Shown here piece by piece: positions 46,391-58,174 of a stretch of 64,000 bases of DNA. Every line of letters begins with the position of its first letter. Within the stretch, counting starts at the first letter, position 1. Below the pieces are notes generated by a model, which worked only from the letters and a program-made list of their open reading frames with translations, had not been told where the DNA came from and did no database searches. The stretch is from Branchiostoma lanceolatum. Its lineage: Eukaryota; Chordata; Leptocardii; Amphioxiformes; Branchiostomatidae. Position numbers and translations under genes: made by a program. The stretch covers positions 6,364,501 to 6,428,500 of the forward strand of contig NC_089724.1 of NCBI RefSeq assembly GCF_035083965.1. The letters are read 5' to 3'.

Positions 46391-49300
46391 TCAGTCAGCC
46401 ATACAATGCCAGGACAAAATAGAAATGCCAGTCGTATGATATTGGATTTTGAGAGTTTGTATTTGTGAAATTAAGAGCAGCTGTCTGTAAAAACCAAGCA
46501 AAATAAGGAAAAAGTGGCCAAGTTCAAAAAATGAAATTTTCTTAGATTTTGTGTGGTGGTAGGGTCTTGGCCCAAACCTACAAAAATGGGAAAGTTTTGG
46601 GTCGGAGGTTACCAGTTGCCATGGCAACGGCCATTTTTCAAAATGGCGGATTTTCGCCTTGTGAAGGCCTCTCTCTCGCTCAAAATGGACCATCTTTGGC
46701 CTACTGTAACGCCCACAAATGAACAGAAATGTTGCTGCCTCTAACATATTTTATCATCCATATCTTAACAAGACAAATGATGTAAAGTGTTGCTCGAAAT
46801 GTTTTGGCAGTGAGATGCAACAAACGTTTAAAGATGACCTGTTTTTGTAAAATTTCAAAATTGACAAAACGCCATTTTTTGGACGTTTTTAGCAAGCAAT
46901 ACCTCCTAAAAAGGCACTTCAAATTTGTTGATTTTTGGCACAACTCTAGTTTAGACTTTTATAAATATCATATTAAAAAAGATGTTTGGGTTCTCAATGG
47001 GGCGGGCCACAGTGACCCAGAGACTAAGCCATTTTTTTCCATTGTAGCAGAATTTCAACCACAGAATTGAAGGTGAAATAAACATGTGCAACTTGGTGAT
47101 TGAGATAAGAATGACTTTTCTTTAACTTTTTTATGCTGCAAGAAACCTGCCTGGCACTTAGAAAAGTATTTTGTAACAGTTGACGGTTGGTTGCCATGGC
47201 AACGGTCATCTTTGTTGTTAATGATGGATTTTCACATGGTTGTATTAGGAAAACATCCCTACCTGCTGATTGCACTGGAGATATGGACATAACTTTTATA
47301 CTTCCATATAGCATGGTTTTCAACGTTTCATAGACCAAAAGTTCAAGATCAAGCATTAAGATTAAGAGGGTGTACTAGGGGGTTATCAGAACCAATGAAA
47401 TCAGAATTTTCATCTTGCTAAATTTTAGTCATTTTTAAGGGGCTTTTTCTTCCATCATGGGCAATGTTGATGAATCATGTTTTACCATTGTTGGAGAGAG
47501 GAACATCTATTGAGTCAACAACTAACATTGTTTTATTGGGACACGCATAACGGGAGCCGTGACTTGAGGGTCTTTATGTGTATTTTTCGTGTTTTGAAAC
47601 TGACACGAAATAAGTGAGGTAATCACGTCTCACTACGGTGTGAGCTATGGCCATCTTTGTGTCGCTGTATGAAAATCACGGATAGATGCCATTAAATGCT
47701 TACAATAATTAAAAATGTTAATTAGGGAACTACATGGGGTTTATAGGGACACTTGAAATAGAATAAAGCTGTTTTACACATTCTATTATTCTCTAAGACA
47801 TCAATCACTAAGTTACTTACTCAATCATTTTGTGTATTCACTATGTGGTACATAAAGTCACTATGTGGTACATAAAGACAAAGGGTCCGCATGCATTGGG
47901 GTTATCATGACTCCACATACCAGGGGTATAATACCGTATAGGTGAAAACATTGATAAAGATAAAAGAACTAAGGCGCATTGCGGAACACTTCTGTTTACC
48001 ACTTCCTATGTTAAGATTGACCTCTTACGTACATCCACTGGAGAATATCGTAGACACATTTTAGACGTTTAATCTTTGGATAGTTTTGTGAATACTTTCT
48101 GTATCTGTGCTGATTTTGACCTACAACTTGTTACTGCAGGTCAACCTACAGCTGAACTAGAATTTTAGGCTTTTCTTAAATCAGTGGCTTTTAGTTTCTA
48201 AAATAGTAAAAAAACTGTATATTGTTGATATGATACACGTAAAAAATTCTGAAGGCACTCATCACTGAGGTACTCGGATATCGGATATACAATTTTTTGT
48301 TTCGCAGTGCCGTTTCCCTCAAATTCATTGTGACAGAATGCATAAAAAAGTATGCAGTAAATATAGAATGATTGTATAAAAAGAAATCTTAACTTTATTA
48401 GCATAAATAGTCAAATCAAAGAATAGTCCCTGACAAAAATACAAGGCCCCTCTTAAGCTCAGTTCATTAACTTTGTTTTAATGAGCTATTGGTTAAAAGT
48501 ACTACTTCGTCTTCAAATTTATGATGGTCTGCCCATTATAATTTTAAAATTGTATAAACAATCTTAAAAACAACTGTCCCCGCATCTGGATGTATCATAT
48601 CAGATGCATAGCGTCCCACTACTCCCCTTTTTTGTCAGTGGGAGTTGCAGAAGGTCAAATACTTTACTGTGCGCATAACTATGACATTTACATGTACCTT
48701 GTGAATATCCGTCATTAAGTATGACCGTTTCACATTTATATAATGATATAGATGTAAGAAATAAGGTTATGTAATCATATACTTAAACAATATTGTTTGA
48801 AGGCAAATTACAATTGATATTTATAAGGGTATTAGGGGAGGCTATGATTATCTGTAAGTGTATGTATTGTGTGCTGCACATGTACACATTGTCCAAGTTT
48901 TTATTTGGCTTTGGTTGTGATCCATGTATGTCCATATTCTGTTAGTAGTTATATTGGTAATACATTTTGGAAAACCAATTAAGAGAGAAAATAAAAGAAT
49001 GGCTGTTGCCATGGCAACCAGCAATCAACTGTTATAAAAAATTAGAAGTGCCAGGTAGGTTCCTTGCAGCATAAAGGATTTAAAAAAATCATCTTATCAT
49101 CTCAAGTTCCACCTTGCCAATCCTGAAGACGAACCAATTTTTAACCTTTGAAAGACTGTTACCATGGTAACCAGCTGTCGGTCCTGAAGAAACCTACTTT
49201 CCTAAGTGATAGGTAGGTTTCTTTGTTACATGAAAAAACGTCAGATTTCATTTTCTTTACATATATAGCAAAGCTATGGATGTTTTCCTCCTACAACAAT

Positions 49301-51235
49301 GTGAACATCCACCATTAAGAACAAATATGGCCGTTGCCATGGCAACCAGCAGTCAATTGTTACAAAATACTTTTCTATGTGCCATGCATTCATCAACTTT
49401 GCCCATGATGGAAGAAAAAGCCCCTTAAAAATGACTAAAATTTAGCAAGATGAAAATTCTGATTTCATTCGTTCTGATAACCCCTAGTACACCCTCGTAA
49501 TCTTTATGCTTGATCTTGAACTTTTGGTCTATGAAACGTTGAAAACCATGCTATATGGAAGTATAAAAGTTATGTCCATATCTCCAGTGCAATCAGCAGG
49601 TAGGGATGTTTTCCTAATACAACCATGTGAAAATCCATCATTAACAACAAAGATGACCGTTGCCATGGCAACCAACCGTCAACTGTTACAAAATACTTTT
49701 CTAAGTGCCAGGCAGGTTTCTTGCAGCATAAAAAAGTTAAAGAAAAGTCATTCTTATCTCAATCACCAAGTTGCACATGTTTATTTCACCTTCAATTCTG
49801 TGGTTGAAATTCTGCTACAATGGAAAAAAATGGCTTAGTCTCTGGGTCACTGTGGCCCGCCCCATTGAGAACCCAAACATCTTTTTTAATATGATATTTA
49901 TAAAAGTCTAAACTAGAGTTGTGCCAAAAATCAACAAATTTGAAGTGCCTTTTAAGGAGGTATTGCTTGCTAAAAACGTCCAAAAAATGGCGTTTTGTCA
50001 ATTTTGAAATTTTACAAAAACAGGTCATCTTTAAACGTTTGTTGCATCTCACTGCCAAAACATTTCGAGCAACACTTTACATCATTTGTCTTGTTAAGAT
50101 ATGGATGATATAATATGTCAGAGGCAGCAACATTTCTGTTCATTTGTGGGCGTTACAGTAGGCCAAAGATGGTCCATTTTGAGCGAGAGAGGGGCCTTCA
50201 CAAGGCGAAAATCCGCCATTTTGAAAAATGGCCGTTGCCATGGCAACTGGTAACCTCCGACCCAAAACTTTCCCATTTTTGTAGGTTTGGGCCAAGACCC
50301 TACCACCACACAAAATCTAAGAAAATTTCATTTTTTGAACTTGGCCACCTTATGCTTGGTTTTTACAGACAGCTGCTCTTAATGTTCAAGTCTGTCATTC
50401 TCTTGTTCTGTATTACAAAATTGTCAATGGCCAATTAAATGCTTCAATGATCTAATACCAGCCGTTTATGAAGCAACACCTTACGACCTTCGAAACAAAC
50501 AGAATTTTCAGCAATACTAATCGTTTTCAGAAATCTTTTATACCGTACTCAACCCATGAGTTTGTTAGAAAAGATGCTGACTTTAATCATTAATACTTTA
50601 ATCATCATCGATCATCATGGTGCACCATATGTGTATTTTGATCTGCACGGCTTGTCCTCCTGAAACATGGTTTAACTCAGGTCCAACATCAACATGTGTC
50701 CTTCTTACACGCTTACGCGTCTCAAAATATCTGGCCTTGCTATCTTGCATGTGTCGACCCCTTGTTGTTATGGAAGGCTGAGCGAAGGGTTGATAATCGC
50801 TCAAGTCATTCAAAGCATGTATGTTGGTATTCTATATATGATCGTGTACGTTGGCTGTCAGTAGCTAAATGATGATGTGTTTTTCAGCCTGTGTAATCAC
50901 TAAGAGTCTTGTACAATGAATATCTCTTCACAACAAGCTGTTTATGATTAGTTCCTCCAACAAGTTGAGCGGCAATGGAGGTACAGCGAGGGGAAAGCAG
51001 AATGTAGCAAGCCCCACCTGCATGATAAATGATGACATGTTAAAATGAATTGTGCCAAAGACTTTCGCAAGGTAGTAGTTACTCAAGCAACTGGATAAAA
51101 GTTTCAAAGTTTTATCCAGTTGCTTGAGTAACTTCTATTTGGCGTATCTTATTACCTGGATCTTTAGCCTTCATACGACGTGGATAGGGCTTTCCTACAT
51201 ACAATATATGTAATTTTAACAGAATACCATCAACA
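46391..51235 (+). repeat. LINE-like repeat unit, copy B (interrupted)
   Basis: Copy B starts TCAGTCAGCCATACAATGCC directly after copy A. It is split at 46474/50379 by the TTAA-flanked element, then continues from TTCAAGTCTGTCATTCTC to ACAGAATACCATCAA. The protein-like fragment AVYEATPYDLRNKQNFQQY survives. A perfect hairpin ACTCAAGCAACTGGATAAAA (51080) lies near its end. Confidence 0.6.
46475..50378. mobile_element. 3.9-kb element with ~1-kb near-identical inverted arms, TTAA-flanked
   Basis: Left arm 46475 to about 47477 and right arm about 49385 to 50378 are inverted copies. Open frames of 110 and 88 residues are identical in both arms, and a 63-residue frame differs at one position, so the arms exceed about 98% identity. 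The ends read GAGCAGCTGTCTGTAAAAAC. TTAA borders both sides (46471-46474, 50379-50382), the target used by piggyBac and Kolobok elements. The 1.9-kb loop carries about 326-bp tandem units on its right side. GTTGCCATGGCAAC or its variant occurs seven times. No transposase is recognisable. Confidence 0.82.
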
Positions 51236-51239
51236 AAAA

Positions 51240-52800
51240 TACATCACACTTTATTTGCTTATTCAATGAGACGAGATGAAACAATGGGGGCATAAAACGA
51301 TTTTCCAGTTATCTCTATGTGATTGTTTATTACAACACTAGGCAGTAACCAAGACCTAATAATCTCTGCTTGGATTGTAGCTAATTAGCACTTGCCATGT
51401 CATCTAGATTAATGGCTACACTACCATCAATATGGTGGTATCTGTAAGTTTTCATTACCTTAAACAAACAGCTACGGTGCTCAAAATCGCCGACCTCAAT
51501 AGCTTCTCACGTGCCGAAATACAAACACTTGGTAACAAAACAGTCTGTTCAAAACAAAAGGTTAGAATCAGAATGACCCGCCCTCGTATGCTCTGTTTGA
51601 CATTTCATGTATTCATATCATTTGTAGGCGTAAAATGACTGTATTTGTCATGTAACGTGTTATACCCAGGTCATGATGTTTACTTACTTAGATCATCTTT
51701 TATGACTTATTTTCTTTCATGTGTAAGAAAATCAATCAATGGTGAGGGTGTTTACCTTAGGATACTTCAAACACTTAACAGAATATTGTCTCTACATTTT
51801 CCTCGATGCTCAGTTGATGTTGGGTAACTAGCTGTAACTGGCTCTGAAATAGTTTGACATTTATGTGTTTTTGTTGTTGTTGCTGCCACATCGAAAGGTA
51901 AAAAGTTTAATCATGTGGACACAGTGGTCGAATCAGTTAATCATTGTTTCTACACAAGATTTATAAATAAACATCAAGTGAGATTGCTTGGATTCTTTTA
52001 GCTCCGCCCTGTTGTAATAGAAAAACATCTTTGAGACCCAAGTTTGTATCAATATTCTTTCTTGAACTTCCCGATTTTAGGTGAAACACCATACCTATAT
52101 ATTCGCATAAGGCCATGCCAACATTAGAAACAAGGACACAACAACACGTCAATGATTCTCAACTGTGTTTATTTTACATCATACAATTAACTTTTAATAT
52201 CACTGAAAGAACTACTCTGTATTCCAGCACGTTTTGATACGTAAGTTGTGGACATCATTTCATCTTCATGCTGGCAACGTACCCTAACCACGGATATCAC
52301 TATCTTACCGGTAAAAGTGATCTTAAAAAAATCCTTTACTTAATATTTCTTGCATGTTTGAATTTTTGATAATAATGACTACCATGCCATTTCATCTTCA
52401 AGTTACAACGTTTATTTATACTTTATACTTTGTACCTTGTACAATTGTTGTGCAATTAAGTTATTATTGTTACTATTTATTATTCATTTATTCATTTTTT
52501 ATTGATTTATCTTTAGGGTTTATCATGGTAAATCTATGTCGTTTAAAATTGACTGGACTTAAAACAAAATGCAACTGTAAGCGACCTTGCAGACTGAGGA
52601 CGAATCATGACTAGTACATAGTTGTATCTGTTGTTGTTGTGAGAGCAAAATTGCTCTTTACAACCATTCAACTAAACTACTACTTCCATACATTATTTTC
52701 GTATCTAAAACACATTTTCATTAATCATATACATGTATTGGGGATTACTGATTATGTCAACATTGATACATGAAAACTTGACCCTTTTTTTTGCAGATTT
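51240..52800. other. Gene-free stretch with esterase 3' signals
   Basis: On the minus strand three AATAAA motifs cluster at 52503-52476, about 310-340 bases past the esterase stop codon, and probably mark its polyadenylation site. Nothing else was recognised. Confidence 0.45.
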
Positions 52801-52813
52801 TAATTTGGTGCTT

Positions 52814-54592
52814 CTAACTCGATCCTGAGTAGACATTTTCCTTATCCCAGAAGTCGCACTTTTCTTTGTTATAGTCATGGACTATAACGCTTTCGGGAGT
52901 GGTGAAGTTCATGTTGGGGAACTGGTTCTCTTCGTTGTACTTGGGCCAGTTCAGATGAGATTTTAGGACACTGCCCGTGGTGTAGAAATGCGGACTAGGT
53001 TTGTTTGGGTCCCCTGTGTGTGCGAAGTTACCGTAGTGGTACGCCATGGCGTCAGCCAGGACTTGTTCGTCAGGGGTGAAGGTTAAGTTGATGAGTAGAG
53101 GTGTTTGAAACACAAACGGGAGGTCTTCACCGTGACAGACGTGGCCATTGCAGTAGCTATAGCGGTTCCAGAACGTCTTAAAGGAAAAGACGCGATCAAA
53201 GACGTAAAGCCAGACGTCGTTTTGACCACTTGTCACTGCGTTTCGGATAACATTTCGGGTTGGACATTCAAAAACCCAGTCTGTCACGAAGGGAGACAAA
53301 AACGGACGATAGTCTGACGATGTTTGTGGCGGGTTATACTCACGAAGGGCTGCCGGTCCTTTTTCATGGAGAAAGGCCAATACAGCCGCATCTAACTCAA
53401 GTTTAGACACGGGCTTACCAAATGCATCATAAACATACAGAACAGCTTCTTCCCGTACAGTGCCTATAATGAACGGTTTTCTCTGAAACTGCCCCTTTGC
53501 AAAACTACTTACCGTTTGTCTAGGCAAAACATTACCGTCTACGGTAGGACCCCACTGAAGAAATATTTCTATTAGACGAAAGGGGTTAGATATGTATTTA
53601 CCCACGTGGTCTGACGCGTGTAGGATTATATCGGCTGGCTTAGAGCGAAGGCACTTCATGTCCCCGACCGAACAGTTCGCGAGCTTGGTTACTTCATTCC
53701 CGAGACGAATTGCCTCAAACTGAGTCTTGTGGTTGATGGAGAACGGCACGCTCAGCATGATGGCCTGGTGGAACAGGTCTGCCGCCCTATCGGATGTCAA
53801 GAGAACTGCAACCGAATCGGACCCGGCGCTCTGTCCGAAAATGGTCACTTTGTCCTTGTCTCCGCCAAAGTCAGCGATGTTCTGTTGGATCCACTTTAGT
53901 GCCTCGATCTGATCTAACGTCCCATAGTTTCCCCTTGCGTCGTCTTCTCTCTCACCGGTCACAAGGTAACCGAAAGCCCCGAGTCTGTAGTTGGTCGTTA
54001 CGACGACAGTGTCGGTTTTGTTGGCCAAAATTCGGCCATCATAGACTAAAGCAGCGCCAGTGCCTGTTACATACTGTCCTCCATGAAACCAACACATAAC
54101 AGGTAGCCTGGCGGTAGAGTTCAGAACGGATCTGGGCACAAAAACGTTCAGATACAGACAGTCTTCGCTCTGCGTTCTAGCCTTGTCGCGGTTACAAGAG
54201 TGCTGATAGTCGGTTTGGTTCGGTCCACACCCTCCTTGTCGGCAAGCTGGGCCTGGGACGGTGCCGTCGCGGACTTCGGGCGCCCAGGACATGTTGTATG
54301 TCCGGGCAGGCTTCCATCGCAGCTCGCCTACCGGAGGGACCCCGAAAGGGAGACCGAGGAAGATGACGCCTTCCTCCACGTACATGCCCCGCACGTCTCC
54401 ATACTGCGTTCGAACGATCTGGCCGTTCGGTTTAGTTGACAGTGCGACGTGCCCGACGAAAACGAAGACCAAGACCTGACAGAACGTTGCAATTGCTGTC
54501 GCCATATTGGATGCTGAAGTAAGGCGACTACTTGTCAGCATGTTGTTATCTTCACCTGGGCACCCTTTGGACCAATCTTCTTTGTTTAGCAC
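52814..54592 (-). CDS. Secreted type-B carboxylesterase / cholinesterase-like, intronless CDS
   Basis: A single 592-codon frame covers a full alpha/beta-hydrolase esterase. EDCLYLNV (143-150) is the family signature, HGG (170-172) the oxyanion motif, and GQSAG places the nucleophile at Ser255. Glu382 in GTVREEA and His487 in CHGEDLPFVF complete the triad, so it should be active. GQSAG replaces the commoner GESAG, as in the D2-protein-like branch. A hydrophobic segment after Met30 (FCQVLVFVFVGHVALS) looks like a signal peptide, so I prefer Met30 (54505) or Met18 (54541) over the longest start. Several sequons suggest a secreted glycoprotein hydrolysing carboxyl esters; the substrate is unknown. 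No C-terminal membrane anchor is seen. An uninterrupted CDS may reflect retroposition or intron loss. Confidence 0.95.
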   Translation of the reverse strand: MLNKEDWSKGCPGEDNNMLTSSRLTSASNMATAIATFCQVLVFVFVGHVALSTKPNGQIVRTQYGDVRGMYVEEGVIFLGLPFGVPPVGELRWKPARTYNMSWAPEVRDGTVPGPACRQGGCGPNQTDYQHSCNRDKARTQSEDCLYLNVFVPRSVLNSTARLPVMCWFHGGQYVTGTGAALVYDGRILANKTDTVVVTTNYRLGAFGYLVTGEREDDARGNYGTLDQIEALKWIQQNIADFGGDKDKVTIFGQSAGSDSVAVLLTSDRAADLFHQAIMLSVPFSINHKTQFEAIRLGNEVTKLANCSVGDMKCLRSKPADIILHASDHVGKYISNPFRLIEIFLQWGPTVDGNVLPRQTVSSFAKGQFQRKPFIIGTVREEAVLYVYDAFGKPVSKLELDAAVLAFLHEKGPAALREYNPPQTSSDYRPFLSPFVTDWVFECPTRNVIRNAVTSGQNDVWLYVFDRVFSFKTFWNRYSYCNGHVCHGEDLPFVFQTPLLINLTFTPDEQVLADAMAYHYGNFAHTGDPNKPSPHFYTTGSVLKSHLNWPKYNEENQFPNMNFTTPESVIVHDYNKEKCDFWDKENVYSGSS

Positions 54593-55834
54593 TCTTATCT
54601 TTGTTGTCCCATTGACATCACTTTAGGGTGACACTAAAGAAATACACAGATCATGCTTTGCACTAAATCAGGTAACCTTCGGCCCCACCTGATTGTACGA
54701 ATGACATCGGCCGTGCGCGCGCGATCAATATTCGCCCGTTTAAAAAAAAGTTCGCGACCATACTCTAAATCGTACAAAGTAGCTGAAAATACATTCATAT
54801 ATGTAAATCGAAATATAACTTATATGTAACGGGGGTTGCCCTAACTTATGACGGATTTCTTAGTTGCGGCTTTGCTAGTAACTTTGTCTCTATTCTTTGT
54901 ACGTTTAGTTTCAAACTGTCAGAACTTCGGGTTTTGCACCAAATTTACAATCAAACTTTTTTCAACAATATCAAAGAGATATCCACAAAGAAAATTCCAT
55001 AATTTATGCAAATAAATCTTTAATTTTCCCACCTTAATCTTAACAATTTTGACCCACAGCCAAGAGGTATATACTATTTGGCAATAAGAACGATCACACA
55101 AACATTTAAACACATTTATTCACATTTTTGTTACTAGCTCTGTATAAAAATACACTGTGCTTCCACGGCCATCAGTAGAATATATAGGAAATTGTAGTTT
55201 AAATCTTGTTACCACACCAAGGGATTGTTACACTTTGTCAATTGCACAGTGTATTCCACAAAAAGGGCTATTCCATTTACAAAATGGAGAAAGTCAAGAG
55301 GATTTTTTTCCTGATTGAAACAGCAGAAAAGTCAAGTTCAATGTTGTACACATTTAGAGAGATTCTAAAAGAAACACAATATTCCAGACTATCATCTAAA
55401 CCTTTTAAATGGAACTACCCTAGAATTAGTTGGATATGATACTAACTAAACATGTATTTTCACATGTGACTGTTCGATGAAACCTTCCACAAATTACAAT
55501 GCACATGTTTGTACACAGGGATATCTATACAGGTTTTGGGCCTCATTGTACTCCATAAGATCTGAGATTTCATAACAGTAGAATTGGTCCTAATAACTGT
55601 ATCCTGATTCTGAGACAACTCTTGTAGTAAAATGATTCTGTAGTTATACCATACGGCTAAAATTGCAGCGGGCCTGGCTGTTGAAATCTCTAGGAAGGCA
55701 GAAAAATAAGGAATGTGAGATTGATGCAACTCTTGATGCCTGAGGTTTCTTGTTTGAGGCACACATTTGAGATCATGATCACAGTCATGTTAACTTTGGG
55801 GGGGATATCATTTTACATTTTTTTTTCTTTAATA
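54593..55834. other. Esterase upstream region
   Basis: AT-rich with no exon. A minus-strand AATAAATGTG at about 55120 could be the distal polyadenylation site of the second tetraspanin, 3 kb past its stop; this is weak. Confidence 0.3.
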
Positions 55835-56210
55835 GGCCATGTTGATTTGATTATATGGATGACATCCTCTGGGGATGCCAAAACTGATGCAAGCGTGTGA
55901 AAAAAAAGAGTCTGGCAAAAAAAAGTGGCCTTCATTTCAAAATCTGTGGTCAAGAATATTTAAGAAAACTATACACACACAGTATGATATGAAGAAGTAT
56001 GGAATCTTCATTTTTGTTCTTTTAAATTCATCTTTGACTTTGGAATCTACTTTGGCATTTTATGACGTATCTGTTTTCCAAATGATTATTCCTCTCTTGC
56101 ATGTCTTTTCTCATTTTGCAGCCGCTTTACAGTATGGACAATTTCCTTTTTTAACAGACGAAAATTGATGCGCACGTGGATGTTACCTTTATAATCAAAT
56201 CAACATGGCC
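55835..56210. mobile_element. MITE family A, copy 2
   Basis: It starts GGCCATGTTGATTTGATTAT and ends ATAATCAAATCAACATGGCC, followed by TTA. It lies between the esterase and the second tetraspanin. Confidence 0.75.
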
Positions 56211-58114
56211 TTACTTTTCACTTAGAGCATTACTTCAAACTGGAGTCAAACACGTTTTGGTGATGGCTGGACATTGTGGCAACAATTAATAACAGTCAAC
56301 TATAGTATATAATACAGGTATCTCAGAGCATATGAGGTTTGCTTTTGAAGAGACATGAACATATTACTGTAGGACAAGCAAACTTTACATTACCTTCAAT
56401 TCCCAAGTTACTCAAAGAATCAATTTGACACTGCCAACAAACTTTGGAGCTGTTCAGAACTAACTACGGTAATTTGAACATTTCGATGAAAAAAAAAAGC
56501 TGTCTGTAGATGATATCTTTGATACTGTGCCACCATTTTGTTGGTCCTTTCAAATCATCTGACTCAGATTTTGAAATGCATATTACATGTATGTATTCCA
56601 GAGTTTAACAAAACATAATAATTATATAACATGCACAGGAAAATGTTTTCATGCGTCCAGTAAAATGGATGCATCAAAACACATCAAGACTATGTTGTCT
56701 AGTAACACAAACCCCAATGTTATGTTCTATTATGTTTTTGAAAGTGTAGGTAACATATCCAGTGTACCCTGCTACACGTCGACATATTCTCAGTACAAAC
56801 TAACACAACAAGATCATACTACAATACACCAAACATCAAAACACATACAGATTTCAAACTTTCTGAAATTTTTCTGTATTTGGCTCTGGATTCCACAAAG
56901 TCAGAAATTTCTTTTTCTTTCAAAAATTGACCATATATTCATCTGTATATACTTTCTACTTTCACACTCGATTTAGGTACAGTAACTGTAGTATTGTTGT
57001 TTTCTCAAATGTTGTGTTTTATCAGTGGGACAGTTATTTGGTTGCACTGATTTGAAAACAGGGCACTGAGTTCACAACAAATTTCACCAAACAGCATTTA
57101 CAAGGCCAACAAATAGTCTATGTTTGTTAATTCATTTTACATATTCATAGATTTGTTACTTTATAATTCTACCTCTACATTTGTTTACAACAGTCAAATC
57201 AACATATCTGAACATGAAGACATTTGGGACAGAATAAAAACATTTTATGTTCATGTTCTGTACATGTAGTTGTCACAACCTGGAGCATGTTTTTCATGTT
57301 TACCAATATTTCGTAGTGTCCAGGGTAAATTGAAATGTTAACTTTCTTAGTCATTTTCTTTTGTTTGTTCTGAAGAAGAGGATACACAGCGTTTACAGAG
57401 GTATGGAGATGATATGTCATATTTTGTATTCCACAAAATGACAGTGCATGTAAATTCACATTCAAAAACAATTATGGATTATGCAGGAGTGTGCATGTAA
57501 AAAAAAGATGACAGCCATAGGTTCCACAAAATTTCGACCCAATATGCTACCACTTAATAAAAAAGCCAATGCACTATTGGCATTATTGCAAATCCTACCC
57601 AATTCAAAGGACGCATCACCTAAACAAAACAAACCATTTGCACCAACCTACATGTAGCTTACATACCATTATTTTGCAACAAAGAAGGAAGCAAGTGCAC
57701 AGATGATGGCAAGATAAAAAATTGGCGATTACCTATATCATGTATATTGCTCAATACAATAAAAAATTTCATGTATAGTGAATAACAAAATCTAAGGTTG
57801 CATCTTACAGCTACTAAAGGATTTAACAAATGGCTTTTCACATTAACAATGAAAAATTCAACACAAAAAAGAATATGGCAGATTGGAATAAAGGTTACAT
57901 TTGTATTACCATTTTTGATTCGAAATTATAAATTTTGTGGAATTCCACAGCAATGATTTCATAGATATTTGTACTGCTGTAGTTCTTTAACAATTAAAAG
58001 CTATATAAATATATATCTGGCATCTGGGACCGGAGTTCTCTGGTGATTCTTCCAGGGATTCCCCACATATTTCCCAGGATGCCTTGTACCCTTCCCAGAA
58101 TTCCTTGCTGCCCA
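56211..58114. other. Tetraspanin-2 3' flank
   Basis: AT-rich with no supported exon. Part is presumably 3'UTR. Confidence 0.35.
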
Positions 58115-58174
58115 TCATTCATACTCATCTTCCACAGCCTTCATCAGGCAGCAGGCAAAGACCATTCCAAACAG
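58115..58174 (-). CDS. Tetraspanin-2 last coding exon
   Basis: 19 codons plus TGA after acceptor TATCTTCCAG, encoding the end of TM4 and the tail MKAVEDEYE. Confidence 0.88.
   Translation of the reverse strand: MFGMVFACCLMKAVEDEYE

Noticed and set aside
47024..47356. 110-residue frame, repeated at 49506-49838
   Set aside because: Perfect conservation is explained by the near-identical arms, not by selection on protein. No domain, and it reads through the X-box palindromes.
53794..54099. 101-residue plus-strand frame inside the esterase
   Set aside because: Antisense shadow of the strongly supported esterase frame.
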